This document shows, one piece after another, positions 1 to 14,447 of a stretch of DNA of 64,000 nt. Position 1 is the stretch's first letter. Every line of letters begins with the position of its first letter. The notes beneath the pieces were generated by a model, which searched no databases, was not told the origin of the DNA, and saw only the letters and a list, made by a program, of their open reading frames with translations. Location of the stretch: NCBI RefSeq assembly GCF_900111015.1, contig NZ_FOFS01000009.1, forward strand, positions 62,001 to 126,000, given 5' to 3'. A program made the translations under genes and the position numbers. Source of the stretch: Solimonas aquatica. Lineage in GTDB: Bacteria > Pseudomonadota > Gammaproteobacteria > Nevskiales > Nevskiaceae.

Positions 1-2156
1 TTCAGGCCCAGGCGCGCGGCGGTCAGTCGATCCACCTGCACCTGGGTCTGCAAGCCCGCGTCCTGCTGGTCACTGTTCACATCCAGCAGCACCGGATCGT
101 CCTGCAGCGCTTCCACCAGCTTGGGCGTCCACTCGCGCAGCAGGGCGGTGTCGTCGGCCTGCAAGGTGTACTGATAGGTGGAATTGGCCTGGCGCCCGCC
201 CACGCGCAGGGTCTGTTCGGGCATGAAGAACAGCCGCGCGCCCGGCACCTGCGCGGCCTGCTGGCGCAGGCGCGCGATCACGCTGCTGATGTCCTCCTTG
301 CGCTCGCTCAGCGGCTTGAGCGTGATGAACATGGTGCCGGAGTTGGTGCTGCGGCCGCCGGTGAAGGCGACGAAGGCCTGCACCGCCGGATCAGCCTTCA
401 CGATCGCGGCAAAGGCCTGCAGCTTGTCGCGCATGGCCTGGAAGGAAATGCTCTGGTCGCCGCGGATATTGCCCATCATCGAGCCGTTGTCCTCGCTGGG
501 GAAGAAGCCCTTGGGCGAGACGATGAACAGCCAGATGTTGAGCAGCACCGTGAGCAGCAGCATCAGCGCCGTGAGTCCGGCATTGTCCAGGGCCCAGCCC
601 AGGCTGCGCCGGTACCCGTCGAGCATGCCGGCATACAGCCTTGCGCCCCAGCGGTTCCTGGGTTCATGCGTTTCGGTCCTGGGCTTGAGCAGACGCGCGC
701 ACATCATCGGTGTGGTGACCAGCGAGACCAGCAGCGAGACCAGCACCGCCACCGCCAGCACCACCGCGAATTCGCGGAACAGACGTCCCACCATGCCGCT
801 CATCAGCAGGATCGGCAGGAATACCGCCACCAGCGACAGACTCATCGACAGCACGGTGAAGCCGATCTCGCGCGCACCCTGCAGCGCGGCTTCCAGCCGC
901 GTCTTGCCGGCCTCCAGATGTCGCGAGATGTTTTCCAGCACCACCACCGCGTCATCGACCACGAAGCCGGTGGCGATGGTCAGCGCCATCAGCGAAAGAT
1001 TGTTCAGGGAGTAGCCAAGCAGCAGCATCACGCCGAAGGTGCCCAGCAGCGACACCGGCACCGCCACCGAGGGAATCAGGGTGGCGCGCCAGTCACGCAA
1101 GAACAGGAACACCACCAGCACCACCAGCAGCACCGACACCAGCAGGCTCACCTCCACCTCGTGCAGCGAACGGCGGATCGACAGGCTGCTGTCGCGCACC
1201 AGACTCACCTGCACCGAGGCCGGCAGCGCCGCCTGCAGCTGCGGCAGCAAGGCCTTGAGCTGATCGATGGTGGCGATGACATTGGCGCCCGGCTGCTTGG
1301 TGATCAGCACCAGCACCGCCGGCCGGCCGTTGTACAGGCCTTCGTTGCGCACGTTCTCGACGCTGTCCCTGATCTCGGCCACGTCGGTCAGCCGCACCGC
1401 CACGCCCTTGCGGTAGGCGATCAGCAGATCCTGATAGTCGGCGGCGCGACGCGTGCGGTCGTTGGTGTAGATCTGCCAGCGCAGGCCGCCGCCCTCCACC
1501 GCGCCCTTGGGACTGTTGGCATTGGCCGCCGACAGCGCGGAGCGCACGTCTTCCAGGCCGATGCCGTACTTGAACAGCGCCTCGGGATTGAGCTCCACGC
1601 GCACCGCCGGTGCCGAAGCCCCGCTGACATCCACCTGTCCCACGCCGCTCACCTGCGACAGGCGCTGCTGCACCACGGTGGAAGCCGCGTCGTAAATCTG
1701 CGCGCGGCTGAGCGTGGGCGAGGTCAGCGCCAGAATCAGGATCGGCATGTCGGCCGGATTCATCTTGCGGTAGGTGGGATTGCTCTTCAGCGCCACCGGC
1801 AGATCCACGCGCGCGGCATTGATCGCCGCCTGCACATCGCGCGCCGCGCCATCGATGTCGCGGCTCAGGTCGAACTGCAGCGTGATGCGCGTGCTGCCCA
1901 AGGAACTCTGGGAGCTCATCTCGGTGACATCGGCAATCGTGCCCAGGTGCCGCTCCAGCGGCGTGGCCACGGTGGCCGCCATGGTTTCCGGGCTGGCGCC
2001 GGCCATGTTGGCGGTGACGGCGATGGTGGGAAAGTCCACCTGCGGCAGCGCCGCCACCGGCAGGCGCGTGAATGCCGCAAGGCCCGCCAGCGCCACGCCC
2101 AGGGTCAGCAGCGTGGTCGCCACCGGCCGGCGGATGAAGATCGCCGAGAAGCTCAC
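1..2156 (-). CDS. RND efflux pump inner-membrane subunit, MdtC-like (partial, C-terminus beyond window)
   Basis: Proton-driven inner-membrane pump of the hydrophobe/amphiphile efflux (HAE1) RND family. The first 718 codons are present and the 3' end runs off the left edge. The start is GTG at 2156-2154, and its TG is shared with the TGA stop of the preceding pump gene (GTGA overlap), so translation is probably coupled. The N-terminus opens with the family pattern ([11 protein letters not shown], transmembrane helix 1), followed by porter-domain motifs such as [16 protein letters not shown]. The transmembrane-4 segment [13 protein letters not shown] carries the paired aspartates of the proton relay. 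Position as the second pump gene after an MFP and an MdtB-like gene suggests the MdtB/MdtC heteromultimer arrangement. Substrates cannot be read from sequence; bile salts, novobiocin and the like are known only for E. coli MdtABC. Confidence 0.93.
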   Translation of the reverse strand, partial: MSFSAIFIRRPVATTLLTLGVALAGLAAFTRLPVAALPQVDFPTIAVTANMAGASPETMAATVATPLERHLGTIADVTEMSSQSSLGSTRITLQFDLSRDIDGAARDVQAAINAARVDLPVALKSNPTYRKMNPADMPILILALTSPTLSRAQIYDAASTVVQQRLSQVSGVGQVDVSGASAPAVRVELNPEALFKYGIGLEDVRSALSAANANSPKGAVEGGGLRWQIYTNDRTRRAADYQDLLIAYRKGVAVRLTDVAEIRDSVENVRNEGLYNGRPAVLVLITKQPGANVIATIDQLKALLPQLQAALPASVQVSLVRDSSLSIRRSLHEVEVSLLVSVLLVVLVVFLFLRDWRATLIPSVAVPVSLLGTFGVMLLLGYSLNNLSLMALTIATGFVVDDAVVVLENISRHLEAGKTRLEAALQGAREIGFTVLSMSLSLVAVFLPILLMSGMVGRLFREFAVVLAVAVLVSLLVSLVTTPMMCARLLKPRTETHEPRNRWGARLYAGMLDGYRRSLGWALDNAGLTALMLLLTVLLNIWLFIVSPKGFFPSEDNGSMMGNIRGDQSISFQAMRDKLQAFAAIVKADPAVQAFVAFTGGRSTNSGTMFITLKPLSERKEDISSVIARLRQQAAQVPGARLFFMPEQTLRVGGRQANSTYQYTLQADDTALLREWTPKLVEALQDDPVLLDVNSDQQDAGLQTQVQVDRLTAARLGL

Positions 2157-5100
2157 GGCGTCACCGCCGCGTCATCCTGGCCGCGCCAGCGCCGCACACG
2201 GCGCGCCAGGCGGTCGAAGGCCAGATAGATCACCGGCGTGGTGAACAGGGTCAGCAGCTGACTGAGGATCAGACCACCGACGATGGCAATGCCCAGCGGC
2301 TGGCGCAGCTCGGCACCGCTGCCATGACCGAGCATCAGCGGCAGCGCCGCCAGCAGCGCCGCCAGCGTGGTCATCATGATCGGCCGGAAGCGCAGCAGGC
2401 AGGCCTGATAGATCGCCTCCTGCGGGCTGCGCTGCTGCTGACGCTCGGCCTCCAGCGCGAAGTCGATCATCATGATCGCGTTCTTCTTGACGATGCCGAT
2501 CAGCAGGATGATGCCGATGATGCCCATCACGCCCAGCTCGGTGCCGGACAGCATCAGGGCCAGCAGCGCCCCGACGCCGGCCGAAGGCAGGGTCGAGAGA
2601 ATGGTCACCGGATGAATGAAGCTCTCGTAGAGCACGCCCAGCACGATGTACACGGTGATGATCGCCGCCAGAATCAGCAGCGGCTCATTGCTGGCGCTGT
2701 TCTCGTAGGCCTGCGCCGCGCCCTGGAAGCTGGTGTAGAGACTGTCCGGCAAGCCGATCCCGCGCTCGGCCGCCTCGATCGCCGCCACCGCATCGCCCAG
2801 GGCCACGCCCTCGGCGAGATTGAAGGACACCGTCGCCGCCGGGAACTGCGCGAGATGATTCACCACCAGCGGCATCGCGCGCTCATGGATGGTGGCGATG
2901 GCGGACAGCGGCACCTGCGTGCCGCCGCTGCCGGGCACGCGCAGCTGCCCCAGGGACTGCGGCGACTGCTGCAGCGCCGGATCGGCTTCGAGAATCACAC
3001 GGTACTGATTGGACTGCGTGAAGATGGTGGAGACGATGCGCTGGCCGAAGGCGTCGTACAGCACATTGTCCACCGTGGCCGGCGTGATGCCGAAGCGCGC
3101 GGCGGTGGCGCGGTCGATCTCGATGTAACTGGCCAGGCCATGATCCTGCAGATCGCTGGTGACATCGCGCAGCGGTGCCAAGCCCTGCAGCTTGTCCAGC
3201 AGCCTGGGCACCCACTCGGCGAGCAGGGCATCGCTGGGCGCCTGCAGGATGAACTGATACTGCGTGGCGCTGACGGTATCGGACAGCGTCAGGTCCTGCA
3301 CCGGCTGCAGATAGAGCTGGATGCCGGGCAGCTGTGCCACCGCCTGGTTCAGACGCTTGATCACGGTCTGCACCTCATCACGGCGCTGTTCGCGCGGCTT
3401 GAGCGCGATCTGCAGACGGCCGCTGTTGAGCGTGATGTTGGAGCCGTCCACGCCGATGGACGAGGACAGGCTCAGCACATCGGGGTCCTTGAGAATGACA
3501 TCGACCAGCGCCTGCTGGCGCTGCGCCATCGCCGCGAAGGACACCGAGGACGGCGCCACGCTCACGCCCTGGATCATGCCGGTGTCCTGCGCCGGGAACA
3601 GGCCCTTGGGAATCAGCCAGTACAACAGCACGGTGAGCAGCAGCGTGGCCACCGCCAGCAGCAGGGTCGCGCCCTGACGCTGCAAGACCCAGCGCAGCGC
3701 CAGGGCGTAACGATCCAGCAGGCGCTGGAACAGCTGCGCGCTGAGCTGCGCGATGCGCCCCGCCGGCGTCGCGGACAGCCCGCTGGCGGCCGCGGGACGC
3801 TGACGCAGCAGTCGCGCCGACAGCATCGGCACCAGGGTCAGTGAAACCAGCGCGGAAATCAGGATGGTGACCGCCAGTGTCACCGCAAACTCATGGAACA
3901 GGCGCCCGACCACATCGCCCATGAACAGCAGCGGGATCAGCACCGCAATCAGCGACACGGTCAGCGAGACGATGGTGAAACCGATCTGCCGCGAGCCTTT
4001 CAGCGCCGCTTGCAGCGGACTCTCGCCCTCTTCGATGTAGCGCATGATGTTTTCGATCATGACGATGGCATCGTCCACCACGAAACCGGTGGCGATGGTC
4101 AGCGCCATCAGCGAGAGATTGTCGATGCTGTAACCGAGCAGATACATCACCGCAAACGTGCCGACGATGGACAGCGGCACGGACAGGCTGGGAATCAGGG
4201 TCAGCGACAGATCGCCCAGAAAGGCATAAATGACCAGCACCACCAGCAGCACCGAGAGCAGCAGCTCCAGCTGCACATTGCGCACCGAGGCGCGGATGGT
4301 TTCGGTGCGGTCGCTGAGCAGCTGCACCTGCACCGCCGCCGGCAGCGAGGCCTGCAGCTGCGGCAGCATGGTCTTGATGCGCGCCACGGTCTGGATCACG
4401 TTGGCGCCGGGCTGGCGCTGGATGTTGAGAATCAGCGCCGGCTCGCGTCCGGCCCAGGCCGCAAGCCGGTTGTTCTCGGCGTCTTCGCCGATCAGCGCGA
4501 CATCGCGCAGCAGCACCGGCCGGCCCTCGCGATAGGCGATCACCAGATCGGCGTATTCCTCGGGGCTCTTGAGCTGATCGTTGGCGTCGATGGTGTAGGC
4601 GCGCGAAGGCCCGTCGAAGCTGCCCTTGGCGCCGCTGACATTGGCATTGCCGATGGTGCTGCGCAGATCGTCCAGGTTCAGGCCGTAGGCCGAGAGGCTG
4701 TGGAGATTGGCACGGATGCGCACCGAGCGCCGCTGTCCGCCGCCGATGCTGACCAGACCCACGCCGGAGAGCTGCGAGATTTTCGCCGCGACGCGCGTCT
4801 GCAGCAGGTCCTGCACCTGGGTCAGCGGCAGGGATTGCGAGGTGAAGGCCAGCACCATGATCGGCGCGTCGGCGGGATTGACCTTGGCGTACACCGGCGG
4901 CTGCGGCAGATCGGAAGGCAGCAGGCTGCTGCCGGCATTGATCGCCGCCTGCACCTGCTGCTCGGCGACATCCAGCACCATGTCCAGCGTGAACTGCAGG
5001 GTGATGCGCGAGGCGCCGGCCGAACTCTGCGAACTCATGCGCTTGAGCCCCGGCATCTGCCCGAGCTGGCGTTCCAGCGGTGCGGTCACCGAGGAAGCCA

Positions 5101-5275
5101 TGACCTCGGGGCTGGCACCGGGATAGAAGGTCTGCACCTGGATGGTGGGGTAATCCACATCCGGCAGCGAGGACACCGGCAGCTGGCGATAGCCCAGCAC
5201 GCCCACCAGCAGGATGGCGAGCATCAGCAGCGAGGTCGCCACCGGCCGCAGGATGAACAGCTGCGAAGGGTTCAT
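2153..5275 (-). CDS. mdtB: RND efflux pump inner-membrane subunit, MdtB-like
   Basis: Full-length (1040 aa) HAE1-family RND transporter, the usual size for MdtB/AcrB. The N-terminus ([13 protein letters not shown]) is the first transmembrane helix; [16 protein letters not shown] lies in the porter domain. Transmembrane helix 4 (about residues 390-420) contains [13 protein letters not shown] with the proton-relay aspartates, and the second half repeats the 6-TM plus periplasmic-loop layout. It lies 42 bp after the membrane fusion protein gene and overlaps the next RND gene by 4 bp, giving an mdtA-mdtB-mdtC order. Two different RND subunits side by side are diagnostic of MdtBC-type pumps rather than AcrB-type pumps. 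No outer-membrane TolC-like gene is visible in the window. Confidence 0.93.
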   Translation of the reverse strand: MNPSQLFILRPVATSLLMLAILLVGVLGYRQLPVSSLPDVDYPTIQVQTFYPGASPEVMASSVTAPLERQLGQMPGLKRMSSQSSAGASRITLQFTLDMVLDVAEQQVQAAINAGSSLLPSDLPQPPVYAKVNPADAPIMVLAFTSQSLPLTQVQDLLQTRVAAKISQLSGVGLVSIGGGQRRSVRIRANLHSLSAYGLNLDDLRSTIGNANVSGAKGSFDGPSRAYTIDANDQLKSPEEYADLVIAYREGRPVLLRDVALIGEDAENNRLAAWAGREPALILNIQRQPGANVIQTVARIKTMLPQLQASLPAAVQVQLLSDRTETIRASVRNVQLELLLSVLLVVLVIYAFLGDLSLTLIPSLSVPLSIVGTFAVMYLLGYSIDNLSLMALTIATGFVVDDAIVMIENIMRYIEEGESPLQAALKGSRQIGFTIVSLTVSLIAVLIPLLFMGDVVGRLFHEFAVTLAVTILISALVSLTLVPMLSARLLRQRPAAASGLSATPAGRIAQLSAQLFQRLLDRYALALRWVLQRQGATLLLAVATLLLTVLLYWLIPKGLFPAQDTGMIQGVSVAPSSVSFAAMAQRQQALVDVILKDPDVLSLSSSIGVDGSNITLNSGRLQIALKPREQRRDEVQTVIKRLNQAVAQLPGIQLYLQPVQDLTLSDTVSATQYQFILQAPSDALLAEWVPRLLDKLQGLAPLRDVTSDLQDHGLASYIEIDRATAARFGITPATVDNVLYDAFGQRIVSTIFTQSNQYRVILEADPALQQSPQSLGQLRVPGSGGTQVPLSAIATIHERAMPLVVNHLAQFPAATVSFNLAEGVALGDAVAAIEAAERGIGLPDSLYTSFQGAAQAYENSASNEPLLILAAIITVYIVLGVLYESFIHPVTILSTLPSAGVGALLALMLSGTELGVMGIIGIILLIGIVKKNAIMMIDFALEAERQQQRSPQEAIYQACLLRFRPIMMTTLAALLAALPLMLGHGSGAELRQPLGIAIVGGLILSQLLTLFTTPVIYLAFDRLARRVRRWRGQDDAAVTP

Positions 5276-5317
5276 GACTGCGAAGGATTCATGCGCCGTG
5301 CACCCGTGCCGTCCGCA

Positions 5318-6565
5318 TCAGGGTCCGCCGTCCGGCGGCGGGCGGCGGTGGCGGCGCGGCTTGTCGCCGCCGTTCTTCTGCGGCGCCGGCGTCGCGGCGC
5401 CGGCGATGCTCACGCTCATGCCGTCCTTGAGCTGGTCGGCGCCATCGCTGACCACGGTCTCGCCGCCTTCCAGGCCGGCGCTGACCGCCACGCGTTCGCC
5501 GTCCACGGGCCCCAGCGTCACCGCTCTCATCGCCACCGTGTTGTCCGGCTTCACCAGGTACACGAAGCTGCCCTGCGAACCGCGCTGCACCGCCGACACC
5601 GGCAGCACCGGCACCTGCTCCAGCGTCCTGGCCAGCACCCGCACGTTGACGAACTGATTGGGGAACAGGCTGGCATCACGGTTCTCGAACTGCGCGCGCA
5701 GCTTGACGGTGCCGGTGCTGGTGTCGATCTGATTGTCCAGCACCGTCACCCGCCCCTGCGCCAGCTGCCGGGCATTGGCGCGGTCGAAGGCCTGGACTTC
5801 CAGGCCCTGCCCGGCCGCCATCGCCTCGTGCAGCGCCGGGATGTCGTCCTCGGGCAGCGAGAACAGCACGCTGATCGGCGTCTGCTGCGTGATCACCACC
5901 AGCCCGGCGCTGTCGCCGGGGCTCACATAATTGCCGGGGTCCACCTGGCGCAGACCCAGGCGTCCGCCGATGGGCGCCACCACATTGCAGTAGCGCAGAT
6001 TGAGCTGCGCCGTCGCCACCTGCCCTTCATCGCTGGCCACCGCACCTTCGTACTGCTTCACCAGCGCCGCCTGCGTGTCATAGGTCTGCTGCGCCACCGA
6101 ATCCTGCGTCAGCAGCGTCTGATAGCGCGCCAGATCCAGACGCGCGTTCTCCAGCAAGGCGCGGTCACGCTGCAGCGCGCCCTGAACCTGCTTGAGCTGC
6201 GCTTCATAGGGCCGCGGATCGATCAGCGCCAGCGCCGCGCCTGCCTTCACCGTGTCGCCCTCCTTGAAGCGGACTTCCATCAGCTGGCCGCTGAGCTGTG
6301 CGTGCACGGTGGCGGTGGCCAGCGGCGTGACGGTGCCCAGCGCGGTGAAATACACCTTCATCTGCTCGCGCTTCACGGTCTGCACCGCCACCGGCAGCGC
6401 ACCCCCGCGCATGCCGCCGGACGGGCCCTTGCCGGCATCGCCGGCGCGATCCGCACCCCGCAGGCCGAGCCAGACGATGGCCATCGTCACCAGCGCCATC
6501 AACGCCAGGGCGATCAGCCGGCTGCGCCAGCGTCGCGCCGGTTTCTTGTTCGAGCTTGCTTCCAC
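5318..6565 (-). CDS. mdtA: RND efflux periplasmic adaptor (membrane fusion protein), MdtA-like
   Basis: A 415-aa HlyD/AcrA-family adaptor that would link the RND pumps downstream to an outer-membrane channel. A basic N-terminus precedes one membrane segment (about residues 16-36). Then come the lipoyl/hairpin region (TVHAQLSGQLMEVRFKEGD and its partner GRLGLRQVDPGNYVSPGD) and the beta-barrel and membrane-proximal domains. The start is GTG at 6565-6563, with GGAG 8 bases upstream; no ATG fits as well. It is the first gene of the three-gene efflux operon. The Pro/Arg/His-rich tail is typical of MdtA. Confidence 0.92.
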   Translation of the reverse strand: MEASSNKKPARRWRSRLIALALMALVTMAIVWLGLRGADRAGDAGKGPSGGMRGGALPVAVQTVKREQMKVYFTALGTVTPLATATVHAQLSGQLMEVRFKEGDTVKAGAALALIDPRPYEAQLKQVQGALQRDRALLENARLDLARYQTLLTQDSVAQQTYDTQAALVKQYEGAVASDEGQVATAQLNLRYCNVVAPIGGRLGLRQVDPGNYVSPGDSAGLVVITQQTPISVLFSLPEDDIPALHEAMAAGQGLEVQAFDRANARQLAQGRVTVLDNQIDTSTGTVKLRAQFENRDASLFPNQFVNVRVLARTLEQVPVLPVSAVQRGSQGSFVYLVKPDNTVAMRAVTLGPVDGERVAVSAGLEGGETVVSDGADQLKDGMSVSIAGAATPAPQKNGGDKPRRHRRPPPDGGP

Positions 6566-6661
6566 TTACGGGACTCCAGGGTTTTGCGCACAAGCCCGCA
6601 CATGATAGGCAGGGCAGCAGCGTCATCGCGCCGACATTTACCAATCGTTACCTGCACGGCC

Positions 6662-6700
6662 AAAAGAAAAGGGCCGGCGATGCTGGCCGGCCCTTTTCGA
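6662..6700 (-). terminator. Intrinsic terminator after fadA
   Basis: GGGCCGGC (6671-6678) pairs with GCCGGCCC (6686-6693). A-runs on the plus strand at 6662-6670 become a T-rich tract on the minus strand after the stem. It sits just past the fadA stop and before the efflux operon read in the same direction, so it should separate the two transcripts. TTTT at 6694-6697 could also stop plus-strand readthrough. Confidence 0.8.
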
Positions 6701-6721
6701 CATCCACCACAGGCACAAGTT

Positions 6722-7888
<1,167 letters not shown>

Positions 7889-7900
7889 TTACTCCAGATC

Positions 7901-7915
7901 AGTAAGCGCGCGCGC

Positions 7916-7920
<5 letters not shown>
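7901..7920. repeat. Perfect 20-bp palindrome at the fadB-fadA junction
   Basis: AGTAAGCGCG followed immediately by its exact reverse complement. It overlaps the last codons and TAA stop of fadB (stop at 7916-7918) and ends about 15 bp before the fadA start. In mRNA it can form a GC-rich hairpin between the two cistrons, so it might affect coupling, processing or relative yield. No T-run follows, so it is not an obvious intrinsic terminator. Confidence 0.7.
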
Positions 7921-10081
<2,161 letters not shown>

Positions 10082-10182
10082 AGTTACGGACCTTGAGTTG
10101 ACGATGTGAAAAACCAAAAAAATGGGGCGATCTTGCGCATCGGGGACGCCTTGGGCCGGTCCCGCGCAAGTCAAGGGCCGGG

Positions 10183-10212
10183 ATGATAGCCCTCGCCGGA
10201 AAGCCAGGTAAA
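10183..10212 (-). promoter_or_regulatory. Candidate sigma-70 promoter for fadBA
   Basis: On the minus strand TTTACC (10212-10207), 18-bp spacer, TATCAT (10188-10183), about 100 bp upstream of the fadB start. Four or five matches per hexamer. No clear PsrA- or FadR-type operator was recognised nearby. Confidence 0.4.
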
Positions 10213-10267
10213 CCGCCGCGCAGACAGCCGCGCGCGCGCGCAGCGCACATATTTTCATATCAATGTT

Positions 10268-10297
10268 TTGACAAGCCGATTTGTGCAGCCCTACACT
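10268..10297 (+). promoter_or_regulatory. Sigma-70 promoter for the histone-H1-like gene region
   Basis: TTGACA (10268-10273), 18-bp spacer, TACACT (10292-10297): a perfect -35 and a good -10. Transcription would start near 10304, 32 bases before the small reading frame at 10336 and about 300 bases before the H1-like gene. It is among the closest consensus matches in the window, which fits an abundant nucleoid protein. Confidence 0.65.
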
Positions 10298-10335
10298 CAA
10301 ACGCGACTTTTTGGGAGAAAAGTCAAGGGGAGTGC

Positions 10336-10599
10336 ATGACGGCTTTCGAGCAGGTTTTTGCGCAGCATGAGACCAGGCCCCGCAGCGCATTTGCGGCGCT
10401 TCCATGCGCACCGCCCGACACCGCTTCCCGTGACGATTTCTTCGCGCGCAGCATCCGCGGCGGCGGGGCTTTTGCCGCAACCGCAGAGTTTGAGGACCGG
10501 CGCAGCTTGGCGCGCGAGCTGCCTTTATTTCGGTCTGCCGCGTCTTACGACGCATTATCCCGGCCCGCAACGGCCGTAACCTGCATGGAGCGTGTCTAG
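10336..10599 (+). CDS. Possible 87-aa leader protein upstream of the H1-like gene
   Basis: ATG at 10336 follows a very strong Shine-Dalgarno (AAGGGGAG) and the strong promoter at 10268; the TAG stop is 3 bp before the next ATG (10603). The product ([17 protein letters not shown]...) is not recognised and has no membrane segment. Codon use is less biased to G/C in third position than neighbouring genes (TTA, TTT, GTA, TCT occur). It may therefore be a leader whose translation merely feeds the downstream gene, or an unconstrained frame. Extending it to 10183 is unlikely because that region lies upstream of the promoter. Confidence 0.35.
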   Translation: MTAFEQVFAQHETRPRSAFAALPCAPPDTASRDDFFARSIRGGGAFAATAEFEDRRSLARELPLFRSAASYDALSRPATAVTCMERV

Positions 10600-10602
10600 C
10601 TT

Positions 10603-11205
10603 ATGAAGAAGTCCGCGAAAAAGGGCACGGCCAAGGCCGTGAAGAAGGCGGCGGCGAAGAAAGTGGTGAAAAAAGCAGCCAAGGCAGCGAAAGCGGTCAA
10701 GGCTGTGAAGAAAGTCGCCAGCAAGAAGCCGGGCAAAGCCAAATCCACGCTCTCCTCCCTGAAGAGCAAGGCCAAGAAGGCCGTCGCCCAGGTCAAGGCC
10801 AAGGCCAAGAAGGCCGTGAAGTCGGCCAAGAAAGTCGAAGCCAAGGCCAAGAAGGCCGTGAAGTCGGCCAAGACCGCCGTGCGCAAGGCAGAGAAGAAAG
10901 CCAGCGCCGTGGTCAGGAAGGATGTGAAGAAAGCGCAGGTGCAGATCAAGAAGATCGAAAAGAAGGTCAAGGCTGTCGAGAAAAAGGTCGAGAAGAAGGT
11001 GAAGGCCGTCGAGAAGAAGGTCGAGCGCGCCGCCGCCCCGGTCGTGGCCGCCGTGCAGAACATCACGCCCTCGCCGCTGTCACGCGCCTTCCTCGCCACC
11101 TCGCAGGGCAAGAAGGAAGTGGCCGAACATCCCGAAGCGCCCGCCTCCGAAGCACCTGCCGAAGCAGCGGCTGCGCCGGCCAGCAGCGAGACGCCTTCGA
11201 ACTGA
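10603..11205 (+). CDS. Lys/Ala-rich histone H1-like (AlgP-type) DNA-binding protein
   Basis: 200 aa, almost entirely Lys, Ala and Val from residue 1 to about 145 (KKAVKSAKK, EKKVKAVEK units), then a short Pro/Ala/Glu-rich tail. This composition resembles eukaryotic H1 C-terminal tails and bacterial AlgP/AlgR3 or BpH1-type proteins, which bind DNA through charge; this is similarity of composition rather than of fold. GGAG lies 12 bases upstream. The DNA contains in-frame tandem repeats (10798-10872, 10960-11025), so length variation between strains is likely. It is followed by a clean terminator and so is transcribed alone or with the small upstream frame. Confidence 0.8.
   Translation: MKKSAKKGTAKAVKKAAAKKVVKKAAKAAKAVKAVKKVASKKPGKAKSTLSSLKSKAKKAVAQVKAKAKKAVKSAKKVEAKAKKAVKSAKTAVRKAEKKASAVVRKDVKKAQVQIKKIEKKVKAVEKKVEKKVKAVEKKVERAAAPVVAAVQNITPSPLSRAFLATSQGKKEVAEHPEAPASEAPAEAAAAPASSETPSN
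10798..11025 (+). repeat. In-frame tandem repeats in the H1-like gene
   Basis: A 33-nt unit beginning GCCAAGGCCAAGAAGG occurs identically at 10798-10830 and 10840-10872 (period 42). A second 33-nt unit (AAGAAGGTSAAGGCYGTCGA...) occurs back to back at 10960-10992 and 10993-11025 with a few silent differences. All periods are multiples of three, so copy change would keep the frame. Confidence 0.85.
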
Positions 11206-11231
11206 AGCCGCGCTTTTCCAGGCTGATTCGC

Positions 11232-11258
11232 AAAAGCCCGCCACCCGGCGGGCTTTTT
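11232..11258 (+). terminator. Intrinsic terminator after the H1-like gene
   Basis: AAAAGCCCGCC (11232-11242), loop ACCC, GGCGGGCTTTT (11247-11257) and a further T: an 11-bp perfect stem with T5. Confidence 0.92.
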
Positions 11259-11321
11259 GTTTGCGGCCGGGACGGCTACATTCATCCGTCCATCCGCATT
11301 GCCGAATCAAAAAAGCCCCTC

Positions 11322-12251
11322 ATGAGTCTCAGTCTCGACCAGAGCACCGCCCTGTGCAGCCTGCTGTCCGACGCCAGCCGCCTGCGCCTGCTGTTGCTGC
11401 TGGAACAGACCGAGCTGTCGGTGGCGGAGCTGACCGAGATCACCGGGCTGGCGCAGAGCCGCGTGTCCACGCATCTGGCGCGGCTGAAGCGCGCGCAGCT
11501 GGTGCAGGACAAGCGTGCCGGTAACGCCGCGTATTACTCGGCCGCCACGCAGGACGAGGAGACCGGGGCACTCTGGCAGCTGCTGCGGGCCCGCCTGGAC
11601 GACAGCCTGCTGCGCCTGGACCGCGAGCGCGCCGAGCAGGTGGTGGCGGCCCGCAAGCACGGCCAGACCTGGGCCGAATCGGTGGCCGGGCGCATGGAGC
11701 TGCATTACTCGCCGGGCCGCACCTGGGAGGCCACGGCGCGCGCGCTGATCGGCCTGCTGACCCTGGGCGAGGTGGCGGACATCGGCAGCGGCGACGGGGT
11801 GCTGGCCGAGCTGATCGCCGAGCACGCGCATTCGGTGACCTGCGTCGATATCAGTGCCACGGTGATTGCCGCCGCCCGCAAGCGTCTGGCGCGACTGCCC
11901 TCGGTACGTTTCGTGGAGGCGGACATGCACGCCCTGCCCCTGCCCAGCGGGCATTACGACCATGTCTTTCTCATGCACGCGCTGGCCTACACCCGCGAGC
12001 CCAAGCTGGTACTGCAGGAAGCCGCGCGCCTGCTCAAGCCGGGCGGCCGGCTGGTGCTGGCAGCGCTGGCCGAGCATCGCCATGAAGAAACCATGCGCGC
12101 CTACGACCACGTGAATCTGGGCATCAGCCCGGAGCAGCTGCGCCGCAAGCTCGGCGCGGTGGGCCTGAGCGTGGAAAGCTGCCGGATCAGCTCCCACGAG
12201 CCCCGGCCGCCGTACTTCGGCGTGGTCACCGCACTGGCGCGCAAGGACTGA
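11322..12251 (+). CDS. ArsR-family winged-helix regulator fused to a SAM-dependent methyltransferase
   Basis: 309 aa. Residues 1-85 form an ArsR/SmtB-type winged helix (recognition helix region TGLAQSRVSTHLARLKRAQLV, wing AGNAAYYS). Residues about 140-250 are a class I methyltransferase: motif I VADIGSGDGVLAELI, acidic motif II VTCVDIS, and the later LKPGGRLVLAAL. No metal-binding CxC pair typical of ArsR/SmtB sensors is visible in the helix region, so the ligand may be S-adenosyl compounds or another metabolite. Such fusions are known in proteobacteria, often near methionine-cycle genes; here none is adjacent. It stands alone after the terminator at 11258. Confidence 0.85.
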   Translation: MSLSLDQSTALCSLLSDASRLRLLLLLEQTELSVAELTEITGLAQSRVSTHLARLKRAQLVQDKRAGNAAYYSAATQDEETGALWQLLRARLDDSLLRLDRERAEQVVAARKHGQTWAESVAGRMELHYSPGRTWEATARALIGLLTLGEVADIGSGDGVLAELIAEHAHSVTCVDISATVIAAARKRLARLPSVRFVEADMHALPLPSGHYDHVFLMHALAYTREPKLVLQEAARLLKPGGRLVLAALAEHRHEETMRAYDHVNLGISPEQLRRKLGAVGLSVESCRISSHEPRPPYFGVVTALARKD

Positions 12252-12274
12252 AAGCGCGCCTCGCCCCGCGAGCT

Positions 12275-12991
12275 TCAGGCCTTCTCCACCGGCAGATCGC
12301 TCTTCCACAGGCACTTGCCCTTGCCTGCGATCTTCTTCAGGCGCGCCTGATGCGCGGCGAGTTCCTCGCTGCTGGCGCCGAGCACCGGCAGCGGCGCGTC
12401 ACGGATGCCCAGCAATTCGGCGAAGCGTGAGCGACGACGCTCGCCGCTGGCTTCATCATCGAGCGTGAGCTTGCTCTGGCCGCCGGTCATGGCCAGGTAG
12501 ACATCGGCCAGCAGGCGTGCGTCGAGCAGGGCGCCGTGATATTCGCGGTGCGAGTTGTCGATGCCGTAGCGCTTGCACAAGGCGTCCAGGTTCACCTTCT
12601 GCCCCGGGTGCAGACGCCGCGCCATGGCCACGGTGTCGGTGACCGTGCACACCTCGTCCAGCCTCTGCGCAAACCCCACGCGCGCGAACTCGGCATTGAG
12701 AAAGCCCATGTCGAAGGTGGCGTTGTGAATCACCAGCTCCGCGCCCGCCAGATAGTCCCAGATCTCCTTGGCCAGCTCGGCAAAGCGCGGCTCCTTGGCC
12801 ACGCGCTCGTTGCTGATGCCGTGCACCTTCACCGCACCGGCGTCGATCTCACGTTCCGGATTGAGGAAGCGGTGGAAATTGTTCTGCGTCGGCCGGCGGT
12901 TCTTCAGCTCGATGCAGCCGATTTCGATGATGCGGTGACCCAGATCGACTTCCAGGCCGGTGGTTTCGGTATCGAGAACGATCTGGCGCAT
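12275..12991 (-). CDS. dnaQ: DNA polymerase III epsilon subunit (3'-5' proofreading exonuclease)
   Basis: 238 aa from ATG at 12991, matching DnaQ length. Exo I is DTETTG (Asp7/Glu9), Exo II HNATFDMGF, Exo III HREYHGALLDARLLADVY with the general-base His and last metal-binding Asp (DEDDh type). The tail after about residue 185 would bind the alpha subunit. A longer frame continues to 13465 but lies wholly opposite the DAHP synthase gene and has no family similarity, so it is rejected. 44 bp separates it from that upstream gene on the same strand. A clear Shine-Dalgarno is lacking (A-rich CACAAAAAA before ATG). Confidence 0.95.
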   Translation of the reverse strand: MRQIVLDTETTGLEVDLGHRIIEIGCIELKNRRPTQNNFHRFLNPEREIDAGAVKVHGISNERVAKEPRFAELAKEIWDYLAGAELVIHNATFDMGFLNAEFARVGFAQRLDEVCTVTDTVAMARRLHPGQKVNLDALCKRYGIDNSHREYHGALLDARLLADVYLAMTGGQSKLTLDDEASGERRRSRFAELLGIRDAPLPVLGASSEELAAHQARLKKIAGKGKCLWKSDLPVEKA

Positions 12992-13035
12992 TTTTTTGTG
13001 AGAGGTGAGATGTGAGAGCCCAGACGAAACGCCGC

Positions 13036-14382
<1,347 letters not shown>

Positions 14383-14447
14383 GGGATCGGGGCACTGCGG
14401 CGATAATGGACGGCCATTATAAGACCCGCCGCCAGACCGCCTTCGCG

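Noticed and set aside
10082..10570. Upstream extension of fadB to 10570
   Set aside because: No similarity to FadB, and it crosses the candidate fadB promoter; the family N-terminus begins at 10081.
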